This document shows positions 1-5,122 of a stretch of DNA of 5,122 bases, piece by piece. The translations under genes and the position numbers were made by a program. The stretch covers positions 1-5,122 of the forward strand of contig JAFQWT010000206.1 of assembly GCA_017407375.1 (NCBI GenBank). The letters are read 5' to 3'. This DNA comes from Clostridia bacterium (GTDB lineage Bacteria; Bacillota; Clostridia; Oscillospirales; CAG-272). Positions within the stretch are counted from its first letter, which is position 1, and each line of letters starts with the position of its first letter. Under the pieces are notes generated by a model, which saw nothing but the letters and a program-made list of their open reading frames with translations, made no database searches and was not told the origin of the DNA.

Positions 1-61
1 CGATGTGCATATACCCCGTGGGGCTGGGCGCAAAGCGCGTAACAACATCGCGGTTGCTCAT
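1..61 (-). CDS. gltX: Glutamyl-tRNA synthetase, N-terminal fragment (5' end of gene only)
   Basis: Reading the minus strand from an ATG at 61-59 gives 20 codons before the window ends. They begin MSNRDVVTRF and continue into APSPTGYMHI. The FAPSPTGYMHI stretch is the hallmark N-terminus of glutamyl-tRNA synthetase: it is the first strand of the class I Rossmann fold leading into the HIGH-type ATP-binding motif, of which the H and I are the last residues visible. Glutaminyl-tRNA synthetases usually have a PEPNGYLHIG-type sequence instead, so GluRS is preferred. A GAGGA Shine-Dalgarno (complement of 70-74) lies 8 bases upstream of the ATG and supports this start. The enzyme charges tRNA-Glu (in many Firmicutes also tRNA-Gln, by a non-discriminating form) in the cytoplasm; which type this is cannot be told from 20 residues. 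The gene is divergent from the histidine kinase. No tRNA-sensing T-box leader is visible in the 133 bases between the two coding regions. Confidence 0.88.
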   Translation of the reverse strand, partial: MSNRDVVTRFAPSPTGYMHI

Positions 62-87
62 AGGATAGGTCCTCGCTTTCATAGACC

Positions 88-122
88 CGCGGCGGTGAAA
101 AACGTAAACTTTTTTCGCCGCG
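88..122. repeat. GC-clamped inverted repeat between gltX and the kinase gene
   Basis: CGCGGCG at 88-94 is the perfect reverse complement of CGCCGCG at 116-122. Inside the arms, AAAAA (98-102) can pair with the T run at 110-115 if GTG (95-97) is bulged out, leaving a short loop around CGTAAAC. The right arm ends two bases before the -35 box of the kinase promoter (125-130). On a minus-strand transcript starting to the right of it, the repeat would be a stable hairpin in the gltX leader. As DNA it could be an operator. It could also serve as a boundary element. The symmetry is seen directly; the role is unknown. Confidence 0.55.
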
Positions 123-124
123 AG

Positions 125-153
125 TTGACTTCGAAATGGTAATCGTATATAAT
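125..153 (+). promoter_or_regulatory. Sigma-70/sigma-A type promoter for the kinase-dinB-hydrolase operon
   Basis: TTGACT (125-130) matches the -35 consensus at five of six positions. A 17-base spacer separates it from a perfect TATAAT -10 box (148-153). Transcription should begin near 160. That leaves about 35 bases of leader before the preferred kinase start at 195 and room for the ribosome-binding site at 178-183. The near-consensus form implies substantial basal transcription unless the promoter is repressed. Confidence 0.82.
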
Positions 154-177
154 ATATCATAAAGATGACCGAAATGC

Positions 178-183
178 AAGGAG
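178..183 (+). promoter_or_regulatory. Ribosome-binding site deciding the kinase start
   Basis: AAGGAG lies 11 bases upstream of the ATG at 195. The in-frame ATGs at 165 and 174 lie before this site and have no Shine-Dalgarno. The one at 165 would be only about five bases from the predicted transcription start. The site therefore favours 195, which also puts the first membrane segment directly at the N-terminus, as is usual in this family. Confidence 0.7.
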
Positions 184-194
184 AAGTCGAAAAA

Positions 195-1655
195 ATGTTC
201 CGAAGTCTTTTTGCTCGTCTCCTTATTACCATCGCCCTCGTCCTGACCGTCAGCTTTCTGATCCTTTCCGCCATTCTCTCAAATTTCGCGGGGGAATACG
301 AGCTCGGTCGGCGGCAGGAGGACGTCACGCGTACGGCCCTGGCCGCGCAGAGCTTGACGGAGAATGAGCTTTCCCTCAAAGAATACACAAAGCTTTCTAC
401 GTACCTTGAGGGGCGTGAAGGGCAGCTGGGTGCCCTTTACCGCGCCTTCCTCTCCAATACCGACGAGACCGTGCTGCTCCTTTGCGACAGTGACGGTGTG
501 GTCCTCCTTGCCGCCAACGGCACCGCCACCCCGCCCGAGCTTGTGGGGCGCAGCGTCCAGTACACCGTGTGGGGGGAGGCCACGGGTGAGGGGGACTTTG
601 CCTCCACGGCGGCCACCGTGTTCATGGGGGAGCCGCCACGCGTGGTCTCGGCGTATGCCCTCCATGGTAAGGAGGGGGCCGTCATCGGCACGCTTGCCGT
701 CTATTCCACCGTAGAGGGGGAGGGTGTCCTTACAAGGGTCATGACGCGCACCGTCCTGCTTTCCAGTCTTTGGATCGTCCTTGGCGCCCTCGTCGTCCTT
801 TACCTCTTCTGTGAGCGTCTGGCAGGGCCCATCCGTGAGATGAGCACCGTCACCAAGCGCTTTGCCAAGGGCCGCTTTGACCGCCGCGTGAAGGTCCACG
901 GCAACGATGAGATCTCGGAGCTCGGCACGGCCTTCAACCAGATGGCCGACTCGCTTGAGCAGCTTGAGACCATGCGTAACTCCTTCATCTCCAACGTCTC
1001 GCACGATCTGCGCACCCCCATGACCACCATCCTCGGCTTTATCGAGGGCATCACCAGCGGTGCCATCCCCGAGGAAAAGCACGAATATTACCTCGGCGTG
1101 ATCGCGGAGGAGGTGCGCCGCCTTTCCCGCCTTGTCACCGAGCTTTTGGACCTTTCCCGCCTGCAGTCGGGCGCCCGTAAATTTAACTTTACATCCTTTG
1201 ACATTTGCGAGATGGCCCGCCTCATTCTTATCTCCAGCGAGCAGCGGATCGATGCCAAGCACCTTGGCGTCAGCTTCAATTCGGATGCTGACAACATCCT
1301 TGTCCGCGGCGATAAGGACGCCATCTATCAGGTGCTCTACAACCTCTGTGACAACGCCATCAAGTTCTCGCGGGAGGGCGGCATCTTCTCCATCACCATC
1401 ACGGCGCATTCCCGCCGCAAGGTCGCCGTCACCGTCTATAACGAGGGGGAGGGCATCCGCGCGGATGACGTTCCCTTCATCTTTGAGCGCTTTTATAAGA
1501 GCGACAAGAGCCGCAGCCGCGATAAAACGGGGGCGGGCCTTGGCCTTTATATTGCCAAGACCATCATGGAGTCGCATGGTGAAAATCTGACGCTGGAAAG
1601 TCGGGAGGGGGAGTCGTGCGCCTTTACCTTCACGCTTCCTCTGGCGGGGGAATGA
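195..1655 (+). CDS. Membrane-bound sensor histidine kinase (HAMP-HisKA-HATPase), no adjacent response regulator
   Basis: This is a two-component sensor kinase of 486 residues from the preferred ATG; 165 would add ten residues upstream. In order it has a short basic N-terminus, membrane segment 1 (about 8-28), an extracytoplasmic sensor region (about 31-183) matching no ligand domain I can name, membrane segment 2 (about 184-206) and a HAMP linker (about 208-258, with GPIREM and NDEISELGTAFNQM). The dimerisation domain follows with H-box SNVSHDLRTPMTTI, phospho-acceptor His270. The ATPase domain has an N-box (YNLCDNAIKFS, Asn383/Asn387), a G1 box reading NEGEGI (416-421), an F-box (IFERFYKSDKSR, 429-440) and a G2 box (GAGLGLYIAK, 446-455). 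All catalytic elements are present, so it should autophosphorylate on His270 in response to an external signal. The G1 box has Asn where the usual DxGxGI has Asp. Kinases of this form are commonly encoded just after a PhoB/OmpR-type regulator, but here divergent gltX lies upstream and dinB starts one base after the stop. The partner and signal are therefore unknown. Confidence 0.93.
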   Translation: MFRSLFARLLITIALVLTVSFLILSAILSNFAGEYELGRRQEDVTRTALAAQSLTENELSLKEYTKLSTYLEGREGQLGALYRAFLSNTDETVLLLCDSDGVVLLAANGTATPPELVGRSVQYTVWGEATGEGDFASTAATVFMGEPPRVVSAYALHGKEGAVIGTLAVYSTVEGEGVLTRVMTRTVLLSSLWIVLGALVVLYLFCERLAGPIREMSTVTKRFAKGRFDRRVKVHGNDEISELGTAFNQMADSLEQLETMRNSFISNVSHDLRTPMTTILGFIEGITSGAIPEEKHEYYLGVIAEEVRRLSRLVTELLDLSRLQSGARKFNFTSFDICEMARLILISSEQRIDAKHLGVSFNSDADNILVRGDKDAIYQVLYNLCDNAIKFSREGGIFSITITAHSRRKVAVTVYNEGEGIRADDVPFIFERFYKSDKSRSRDKTGAGLGLYIAKTIMESHGENLTLESREGESCAFTFTLPLAGE

Positions 1656-1656
1656 T

Positions 1657-2940
1657 ATGGATAGGGTGATCCTGCACTGCGACTGCAACAGCTTTTTCGC
1701 CTCGGTGGAGTGCCTGCGCGACCCCTCGCTCTGGCAGGTGCCCATGGCGGTGTGTGGCAGCGTTGAGGACCGCCGCGGCATCGTGCTTGCAAAGAATGAG
1801 CCCGCCAAGCGGTACGGTATCCGGACGGCGGAGACGGTGTACAGCGCCAAGCGCAAGTGTCCCTCGCTCGTTATCGTCCCCCCTCATCACGGGGAGTACG
1901 CCCGCATCTCGCGTGAGGTCAATAAGATCTACGCGCGCTTCACCGACCGTTACGAGCCCTTCAGCATTGACGAGTCCTGGCTGGACGTCACGGGTAGCCG
2001 CGCCCTCTTCGGAACGGGGGAGGAGATCGCGGAAAGGATCCGTGAGACCGTCAAGCGGGAGATCGGGATCACGATCTCGATCGGCGTTTCCTTCAATAAG
2101 ACCTTTGCCAAGCTCGGGAGCGATTATAAAAAGCCCGATGCCGTCACCGTGATCAGCCGTGAAAATTATCGGAGCATCCTCTACCCCCTGCCCATTGAGG
2201 ACATGCTCTTCGTCGGGGAGCGCACCGCCGCGCTTCTGCGCTCCTCGGGCATCCGCACCATCGGTGACCTTGCCGCCGCCTCTCCCGCCTTTCTCGTCTC
2301 CCGCCTTGGCAAGGCAGGGGAGCAGCTGAGCGCCGCCGCCCGCGGGGAAGACACCTCCCCCGTGATCGCCCCCAGCGAGGCCCCCGAGGTCAAGAGCGTC
2401 GGCAACGGTATGACCTTCCGCCACGACATCACCACGCGGGAGGAGATCCGTCTTGGGCTTTCGGTCCTTTCCGAGGAGATCGGTGAGCGGATGCGCCGTC
2501 GCGGCCTTCTGGCGACCACCGTCTCGGTGACCATCAAGGACCCCGCCCTGCGCACCATCAGCCGCCAGCGGCCGCTCTCTCCCCCCACAAACCTCGGTCG
2601 GGAGCTGGCCGAGGCCGCCCTTTCGCTTGTGGATGCCGAGTGGGGGAGCGGTAAGCCCATCCGCATGCTGACCGTCACCGCGATGAACCTTGTCGCGGGG
2701 GACGAGGGAGAGCAGATCGGCTTCTTTGACGGTGAGCGTGACCGCCGCCACGAAAAGGCCGAGCGCATTGAGGTCGCCGTGGACGGCATCCGCGGTCGCT
2801 TTGGCAGCGGATCACTGGTCCGCGGCGCCGTCCTCGGTAACGACCTTGGTATCGAGGGTGGGACCGCCACCCCCGCGCCGCACCGTCGCCGTGATGCCAA
2901 CGACAAGAAAAAAGGCGGCAACTCCGACGAAAATTTTTAA
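1657..2940 (+). CDS. dinB: Y-family DNA polymerase IV (translesion synthesis)
   Basis: This 427-residue protein is an error-prone polymerase that copies past damaged template bases in the cytoplasm. The first metal-binding motif is HCDCNSFFASVE, with Asp9 as the metal ligand and Phe14 at the steric-gate position. The second is SIDESWLD, with Asp105 and Glu106 as the other carboxylates. SIGVSFNKTFAKLGSDYKKPD (about 141-161) is a typical palm segment. The helix-hairpin-helix thumb lies around 178-230 (LFVGERTAALLRSSGIRTIGDL). The little-finger domain runs from about 245 to 345. QIGFF at 352-356 resembles the QLxLF sliding-clamp motif and sits before a helical segment rather than at the extreme C-terminus. 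The protein is longer than E. coli Pol IV (351 residues); the last 30 residues are charged and low-complexity, probably disordered. The ATG is one base after the kinase stop, with GGGGGAA (1646-1652) as a possible ribosome-binding site, so translation is likely coupled. No LexA box was recognised upstream. The N-terminal CDCNSFFAS style also occurs in UmuC-like Firmicute Y-family enzymes, so subfamily naming is slightly uncertain. Confidence 0.93.
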   Translation: MDRVILHCDCNSFFASVECLRDPSLWQVPMAVCGSVEDRRGIVLAKNEPAKRYGIRTAETVYSAKRKCPSLVIVPPHHGEYARISREVNKIYARFTDRYEPFSIDESWLDVTGSRALFGTGEEIAERIRETVKREIGITISIGVSFNKTFAKLGSDYKKPDAVTVISRENYRSILYPLPIEDMLFVGERTAALLRSSGIRTIGDLAAASPAFLVSRLGKAGEQLSAAARGEDTSPVIAPSEAPEVKSVGNGMTFRHDITTREEIRLGLSVLSEEIGERMRRRGLLATTVSVTIKDPALRTISRQRPLSPPTNLGRELAEAALSLVDAEWGSGKPIRMLTVTAMNLVAGDEGEQIGFFDGERDRRHEKAERIEVAVDGIRGRFGSGSLVRGAVLGNDLGIEGGTATPAPHRRRDANDKKKGGNSDENF

Positions 2941-2960
2941 AAATGTAAATAAAACCTTAC

Positions 2961-2967
2961 AAGGAGG
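2961..2967 (+). promoter_or_regulatory. Strong ribosome-binding site of the serine hydrolase gene
   Basis: AAGGAGG ends five bases before the ATG at 2973 and fixes that start. It sits in an AT-rich 32-base gap after dinB, from 2941 to 2972, which stands out from the GC-rich genes on both sides. I see neither a terminator hairpin nor a convincing -35/-10 pair in the gap, so the gene is probably read from the upstream operon promoter. Confidence 0.8.
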
Positions 2968-2972
2968 CAACT

Positions 2973-4451
2973 ATGTTTGAATTCATCACGCCCGAGGAGG
3001 CGGGGGTATCCTCCCGCCGTGTCCTCGAGTTCTACGACTATCTGGAGCGCCGCGGCCTTACCATGCACAGCGTGCTCCTCGCCAAAGGAGACGCCCTCTT
3101 TGCCGAGGGGTATTGGGCGCCCTTCGATCGGGACACCTGCCATCGCATGTACTCCGAGACCAAAAGCTACGTCTCCATTGCCATCGGGCTTCTGATCGGG
3201 GAGGGGAAGCTCTCGCTGGATGACCGCGTGGCCGATTATTTCCCCGACCGTATCCACCGTCCCCTGCCCCCGCGCCTGGCAGAGCAGACCGTGCGGGAGA
3301 TGCTCCTGATGAAGACCTCCTGCCAGAGCCCGCAGTGGTTCTTTGAGACCGAGCCCGACCGCACGGCGCTCTACTTTGATAAGGGGGCGGCGACGCGCCC
3401 TTCGGGCACCTATTGGCAGTATGACAGCCCCGGCTCCCAGGTCCTTTGCTCGCTTGTGGAGCGCCTCTCGGGGATGTCTCTCTTCGATTACCTCAACGAT
3501 AAAATTTTCCGTCATCTCGGCACCTTCAAGACCGCCGAGATCCTCAAGACCCCGAACGGCGATTCGTGGGGGGACTCGGCCCTTGTCTGCACGCCGCGCG
3601 ATATGCTCTCCTTTGCGCGCCTTCTTTTGAACGGCGGCCAATGGGAGGGCCGGCAGCTGGTGAATGAGGACTACGTCCGTGAGGCCACCTCTCCGCTTGT
3701 CGACAATGACGTTGTCGGCTACCCCGCCTATGACAACCACGGCTACGGCTACCAGATCTGGCGTTACGAGCAGGGCTTTGGCTTCAACGGTATGGGCACG
3801 CAGTTTACCATCTGCGTCCCCGAGTGCGATATGATCTTTGTCTGCACGGCGGACAACCAAGGCAACGCCGCCGCGGGCGAGCTGATCGCGGATGCCTTCT
3901 TTGATTACATCGTCCGTCCCGCCGTCGACCACCCGCTTCCCGCCGACGGTGAGGGTGTGGCCGCGCTCCGCACGTATCTTGCGGGGCTTACCCTCCGCGC
4001 GACCCACGGCGCCACCTCCTCCCCCTTTATGAAGGAGCTGGACGGCCGCACCTATCTTGCGGAGAATAACGGCACGGGCATCACCGAGTTTTCCTTTTCC
4101 TTCGGGGAGGACGGCACGGGTGTTCTCCGTTACACCAATGCCCAGGGGAAGAAGGAGCTGCCCTTTGGCCTTGGCAAAAACGTCTTTACGCAATTCCCGC
4201 AGTACGGCTATTCCGACGGGGTTGGGCGTGTCCCCACCGACAATGGCTTTACCTACCGCGCTGCCGTATCGGCCGCCTTTGCCGAGGAGAGGGTCCTCCG
4301 CCTCCGCGTGCAGATCATCGACCGCTACTTTGGCAACGCCACCATGTACTTTGCCTTCCGCGGCAAGGAGGTGGCAGTCCGCATGATCCGCACGGCTGAG
4401 GCCTTCCTTGGCGAATACACGGGGACCTTTGTCGCCACCCTTTCCGAGTGA
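2973..4451 (+). CDS. Class C beta-lactamase-fold serine hydrolase, cytoplasmic, substrate unknown
   Basis: This 492-residue protein belongs to the beta-lactamase/penicillin-binding-protein-like serine hydrolase family (class C lactamases, EstB-type esterases, D-aminopeptidases). The nucleophile motif is S61-E-T-K64 (MYSETKSYVSIAIGLLI). It is followed by the usual GEGKLSLDDRVADYFPD segment (76-92) and VREMLLMKTS (107-116). The second motif is Y150-D-S (WQYDSPGSQVLCSLVERLSG), where the family usually has Y-x-N or Y-A/S-N. CTPRDMLSFARLLLNGGQWEG (206-226) and GYGYQIW (257-263) are further family landmarks. The third motif appears as NGMGTQ (272-277) in place of HTG or KTG. The catalytic fold occupies roughly 1-315; a second, strand-rich domain (about 350-492) fits the C-terminal extensions seen in some family members. 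There is no signal peptide, lipobox or membrane segment, so it probably acts in the cytoplasm, which argues against antibiotic-resistance or cell-wall roles. Substrate and reaction cannot be predicted; an esterase or peptidase activity is an inference from the fold. It follows dinB closely and no terminator follows its stop. Confidence 0.87.
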   Translation: MFEFITPEEAGVSSRRVLEFYDYLERRGLTMHSVLLAKGDALFAEGYWAPFDRDTCHRMYSETKSYVSIAIGLLIGEGKLSLDDRVADYFPDRIHRPLPPRLAEQTVREMLLMKTSCQSPQWFFETEPDRTALYFDKGAATRPSGTYWQYDSPGSQVLCSLVERLSGMSLFDYLNDKIFRHLGTFKTAEILKTPNGDSWGDSALVCTPRDMLSFARLLLNGGQWEGRQLVNEDYVREATSPLVDNDVVGYPAYDNHGYGYQIWRYEQGFGFNGMGTQFTICVPECDMIFVCTADNQGNAAAGELIADAFFDYIVRPAVDHPLPADGEGVAALRTYLAGLTLRATHGATSSPFMKELDGRTYLAENNGTGITEFSFSFGEDGTGVLRYTNAQGKKELPFGLGKNVFTQFPQYGYSDGVGRVPTDNGFTYRAAVSAAFAEERVLRLRVQIIDRYFGNATMYFAFRGKEVAVRMIRTAEAFLGEYTGTFVATLSE

Positions 4452-4473
4452 TTTCCAAAAACAGCCAAATCAC

Positions 4474-4502
4474 TTGACAAGCCCCGCGCTTTGTGCTATA
4501 CT
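4474..4502 (+). promoter_or_regulatory. Consensus promoter with extended -10 for the riboswitch-mntP transcript
   Basis: A perfect TTGACA (4474-4479), a 17-base spacer and TATACT (4497-4502) are preceded by TGC (4494-4496), an extended -10 element. Transcription should start near 4509, a few bases before the first riboswitch helix. A strong constitutive promoter fits regulation exerted afterwards at the terminator, not at initiation. Confidence 0.87.
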
Positions 4503-4516
4503 CAACTTGTCTTTAC

Positions 4517-4599
4517 CGTGAGGGAGTAGCAAGCGCTCGGCGCAGCAAGTCAACATACTGGCATCCTTGCCTGGCTTGCTTTAATATGCGAGACTCGCG
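4517..4599 (+). promoter_or_regulatory. yybP-ykoY manganese riboswitch aptamer
   Basis: This is a leader RNA of the yybP-ykoY family, which senses Mn2+. The closing helix P1 pairs CGTGAG (4517-4522) with CTCGCG (4594-4599), with one G-U pair. Directly after the 5' strand comes the family signature GGAGTAGC (4523-4530), the conserved L1 loop. A small hairpin follows (GCGC at 4533-4536 with GCGC at 4540-4543). The second arm pairs AGCAAG (4544-4549) with CTTGCT (4575-4580), is capped by GGCA/TGCC (4560-4563 and 4568-4571), and contains CAACATACTGG (4551-4561), resembling the conserved L3 loop. GCGAGAC (4588-4594) is the usual return strand facing L1. In the known structures Mn2+ docks between L1 and L3. 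Position just upstream of an Mn2+ exporter gene matches the family's typical target. The helices were drawn by eye; the outer limits may extend to about 4511. Confidence 0.9.
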
Positions 4600-4634
4600 T
4601 GCCTTGGAGCATTCTCGGCACGCGGGTCTTTTTT
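4591..4634 (+). terminator. Intrinsic terminator serving as the riboswitch expression platform
   Basis: AGACTCGCGTGCC (4591-4603) pairs with GGCACGCGGGTCT (4617-4629) over 13 base pairs with a single G-U. The loop contains a further small GAG/CTC pairing, and six T residues follow (4629-4634). The 5' arm uses the same bases (4594-4599) that form the 3' strand of aptamer helix P1, so P1 and the terminator cannot form together. The inferred logic is that Mn2+ stabilises the aptamer, blocks the terminator and lets transcription reach mntP, an ON switch. The terminator may also stop read-through from the upstream hydrolase gene when Mn2+ is low. Confidence 0.92.
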
Positions 4635-4643
4635 ATGAAAGGT

Positions 4644-4656
4644 GGGGCCATGCCCC
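4644..4656 (+). repeat. Small hairpin just upstream of the mntP ribosome-binding site
   Basis: GGGGC (4644-4648) and GCCCC (4652-4656) are perfect inverted arms around a CAT loop. The hairpin ends two bases before AAGGA (4659-4663), the only Shine-Dalgarno-like sequence near the mntP start. It may present or restrict that site in the mRNA, or may simply reflect GC-rich sequence. Confidence 0.4.
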
Positions 4657-4666
4657 GTAAGGAACG

Positions 4667-5122
4667 ATGACGGTTGATTTTATGTTCGTTCTCAACAGCA
4701 TCCTCTTTGGCGTCGGCCTTGCCATGGATGCCTTCTCGGTCTCCCTGGCGGACGGCCTCTCGGAGCCGCATATGGGGCGGCGCAAGCTTTTCGGTATTGC
4801 TGTCACCTTTGCCTTCTTCCAGGGGCTGATGCCGCTCCTCGGCTGGGTGTGCGTGCATACGGTGGTGCAGTGGTTTTCCGCGCTTCGGGTCGTGATCCCC
4901 TGGGTCTCGCTCGTCCTTCTTTCGGTCATCGGCGGTAAAATGCTGTACGGGGCCCTCCGCCGCGACTGTGCGGAGGGGGACTGTCCCTCCCACGCGCTCG
5001 GCCTTGGTGCTCTCTGCCTTCAGGGGGTGGCCACGTCCATCGATGCGCTGTCGGTCGGCTTTACCATCGCCACCTACGCGGTGTGGCACGCCGTCCTTTG
5101 TGCGCTCATCATTGCCGCCGTC
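4667..5122 (+). CDS. mntP: Manganese efflux pump MntP (C-terminal end outside the window)
   Basis: The frame is open from the ATG at 4667 to the last base, giving 152 residues; the family is usually about 185-190, so some 35 are missing. MntP exports Mn2+ across the cytoplasmic membrane and protects against manganese overload. The protein is very hydrophobic, with about four or five membrane segments visible. It carries the two related family signatures that reflect the internal duplication: GVGLAMDAFSVSL (15-27, Asp21) and GVATSIDALSVGF (120-132, Asp126). FAFFQGLMPLLGW (48-60) is the conserved segment of the second helix. A cysteine-containing loop (CAEGDC, 101-106) joins the halves. TAA in frame at 4658 limits the start to 4667 or the ATG at 4682. 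AAGGA lies only three bases before 4667 but 18 before 4682, so 4667 is preferred. The riboswitch and terminator upstream independently support the assignment. Confidence 0.93.
   Translation, partial: MTVDFMFVLNSILFGVGLAMDAFSVSLADGLSEPHMGRRKLFGIAVTFAFFQGLMPLLGWVCVHTVVQWFSALRVVIPWVSLVLLSVIGGKMLYGALRRDCAEGDCPSHALGLGALCLQGVATSIDALSVGFTIATYAVWHAVLCALIIAAV

Noticed and set aside
62..164. T-box leader for gltX
   Set aside because: The space is too short for a T-box, and I see neither the conserved T-box sequence nor a terminator before the gltX start.
279..1856. Long antisense open frame (525 codons) opposite the kinase and the start of dinB
   Set aside because: It is a shadow of the strong C/G bias at third codon positions on the plus strand. 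Its translation is low-complexity and resembles no family, while the opposite strand encodes complete kinase motifs.
1630..2751. Antisense open frame (373 codons) opposite dinB
   Set aside because: The plus strand carries all Y-family polymerase motifs. The antisense product has no recognisable domain and no ribosome-binding site was noted at its start.
2941..2972. Separate promoter or terminator in the AT-rich gap between dinB and the hydrolase gene
   Set aside because: There is no TTGACA-like box at proper spacing from any TATAAT-like box and no GC-rich hairpin before the T run (2933-2938), so only the ribosome-binding site is supported.
2937..4193. Antisense open frame (418 codons) opposite the serine hydrolase
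   Set aside because: This is the same codon-bias effect. The plus-strand gene has a strong ribosome-binding site and family motifs throughout.
4550..5089. Minus-strand open frame (179 codons) across the riboswitch and mntP
   Set aside because: It runs through the riboswitch, terminator and mntP signatures on the other strand, and its hydrophilic, His/Arg/Lys-rich translation is typical of an antisense shadow of a membrane protein gene.
1..5122. CRISPR array, insertion sequence, tRNA or rRNA gene
   Set aside because: No direct repeats with regular spacing, no transposase motifs, no terminal inverted repeats with target duplications and no tRNA-like cloverleaf were seen by eye.

Overview
The window looks like a chromosomal segment of a GC-rich Clostridia-type Firmicute, possibly of the Oscillospirales or a similar gut lineage. 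Codon third positions are strongly C/G-rich. Ribosome-binding sites are of the AAGGAG/AGGAGG type, promoters are of the vegetative sigma-70/sigma-A type, and a manganese riboswitch controls transcription termination. The placement rests on protein style and genetic signals only; no taxonomic marker is complete here.

Layout from left to right: (1) Positions 1-61, minus strand, hold the first 20 codons of a glutamyl-tRNA synthetase gene (gltX), which runs off the left edge. (2) Positions 62-194 are a divergent control region. It contains a GC-clamped inverted repeat (88-122), a near-consensus plus-strand promoter (125-153) and the ribosome-binding site that selects the kinase start. (3) Three plus-strand genes follow closely: a membrane sensor histidine kinase (195-1655), a Y-family DNA polymerase IV gene, dinB (1657-2940, one base after the kinase stop), and a class-C beta-lactamase-fold serine hydrolase (2973-4451, 32 bases later with its own strong ribosome-binding site). 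No terminator is visible between them, so they probably form one operon. (4) Positions 4452-4666 form a regulatory leader: an extended -10 promoter, a yybP-ykoY (Mn2+) riboswitch, and an intrinsic terminator whose 5' arm overlaps the 3' strand of the aptamer's closing helix. (5) mntP, a manganese exporter gene, starts at 4667 and runs off the right edge after 152 codons.

How the parts work together: the clearest functional unit is riboswitch plus mntP, read as an Mn2+-induced ON switch for Mn2+ export. The kinase, polymerase and hydrolase share transcription but no obvious pathway, and no response regulator lies beside the kinase within the window. All the main genes belong to known families. 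I found no convincing wholly new system. The less ordinary points are the kinase-dinB cistron pair without a regulator, the start region of mntP (a mini-ORF overlapping the start codon and a hairpin), the inverted repeat between gltX and the kinase, and the divergent active-site motifs of the serine hydrolase.
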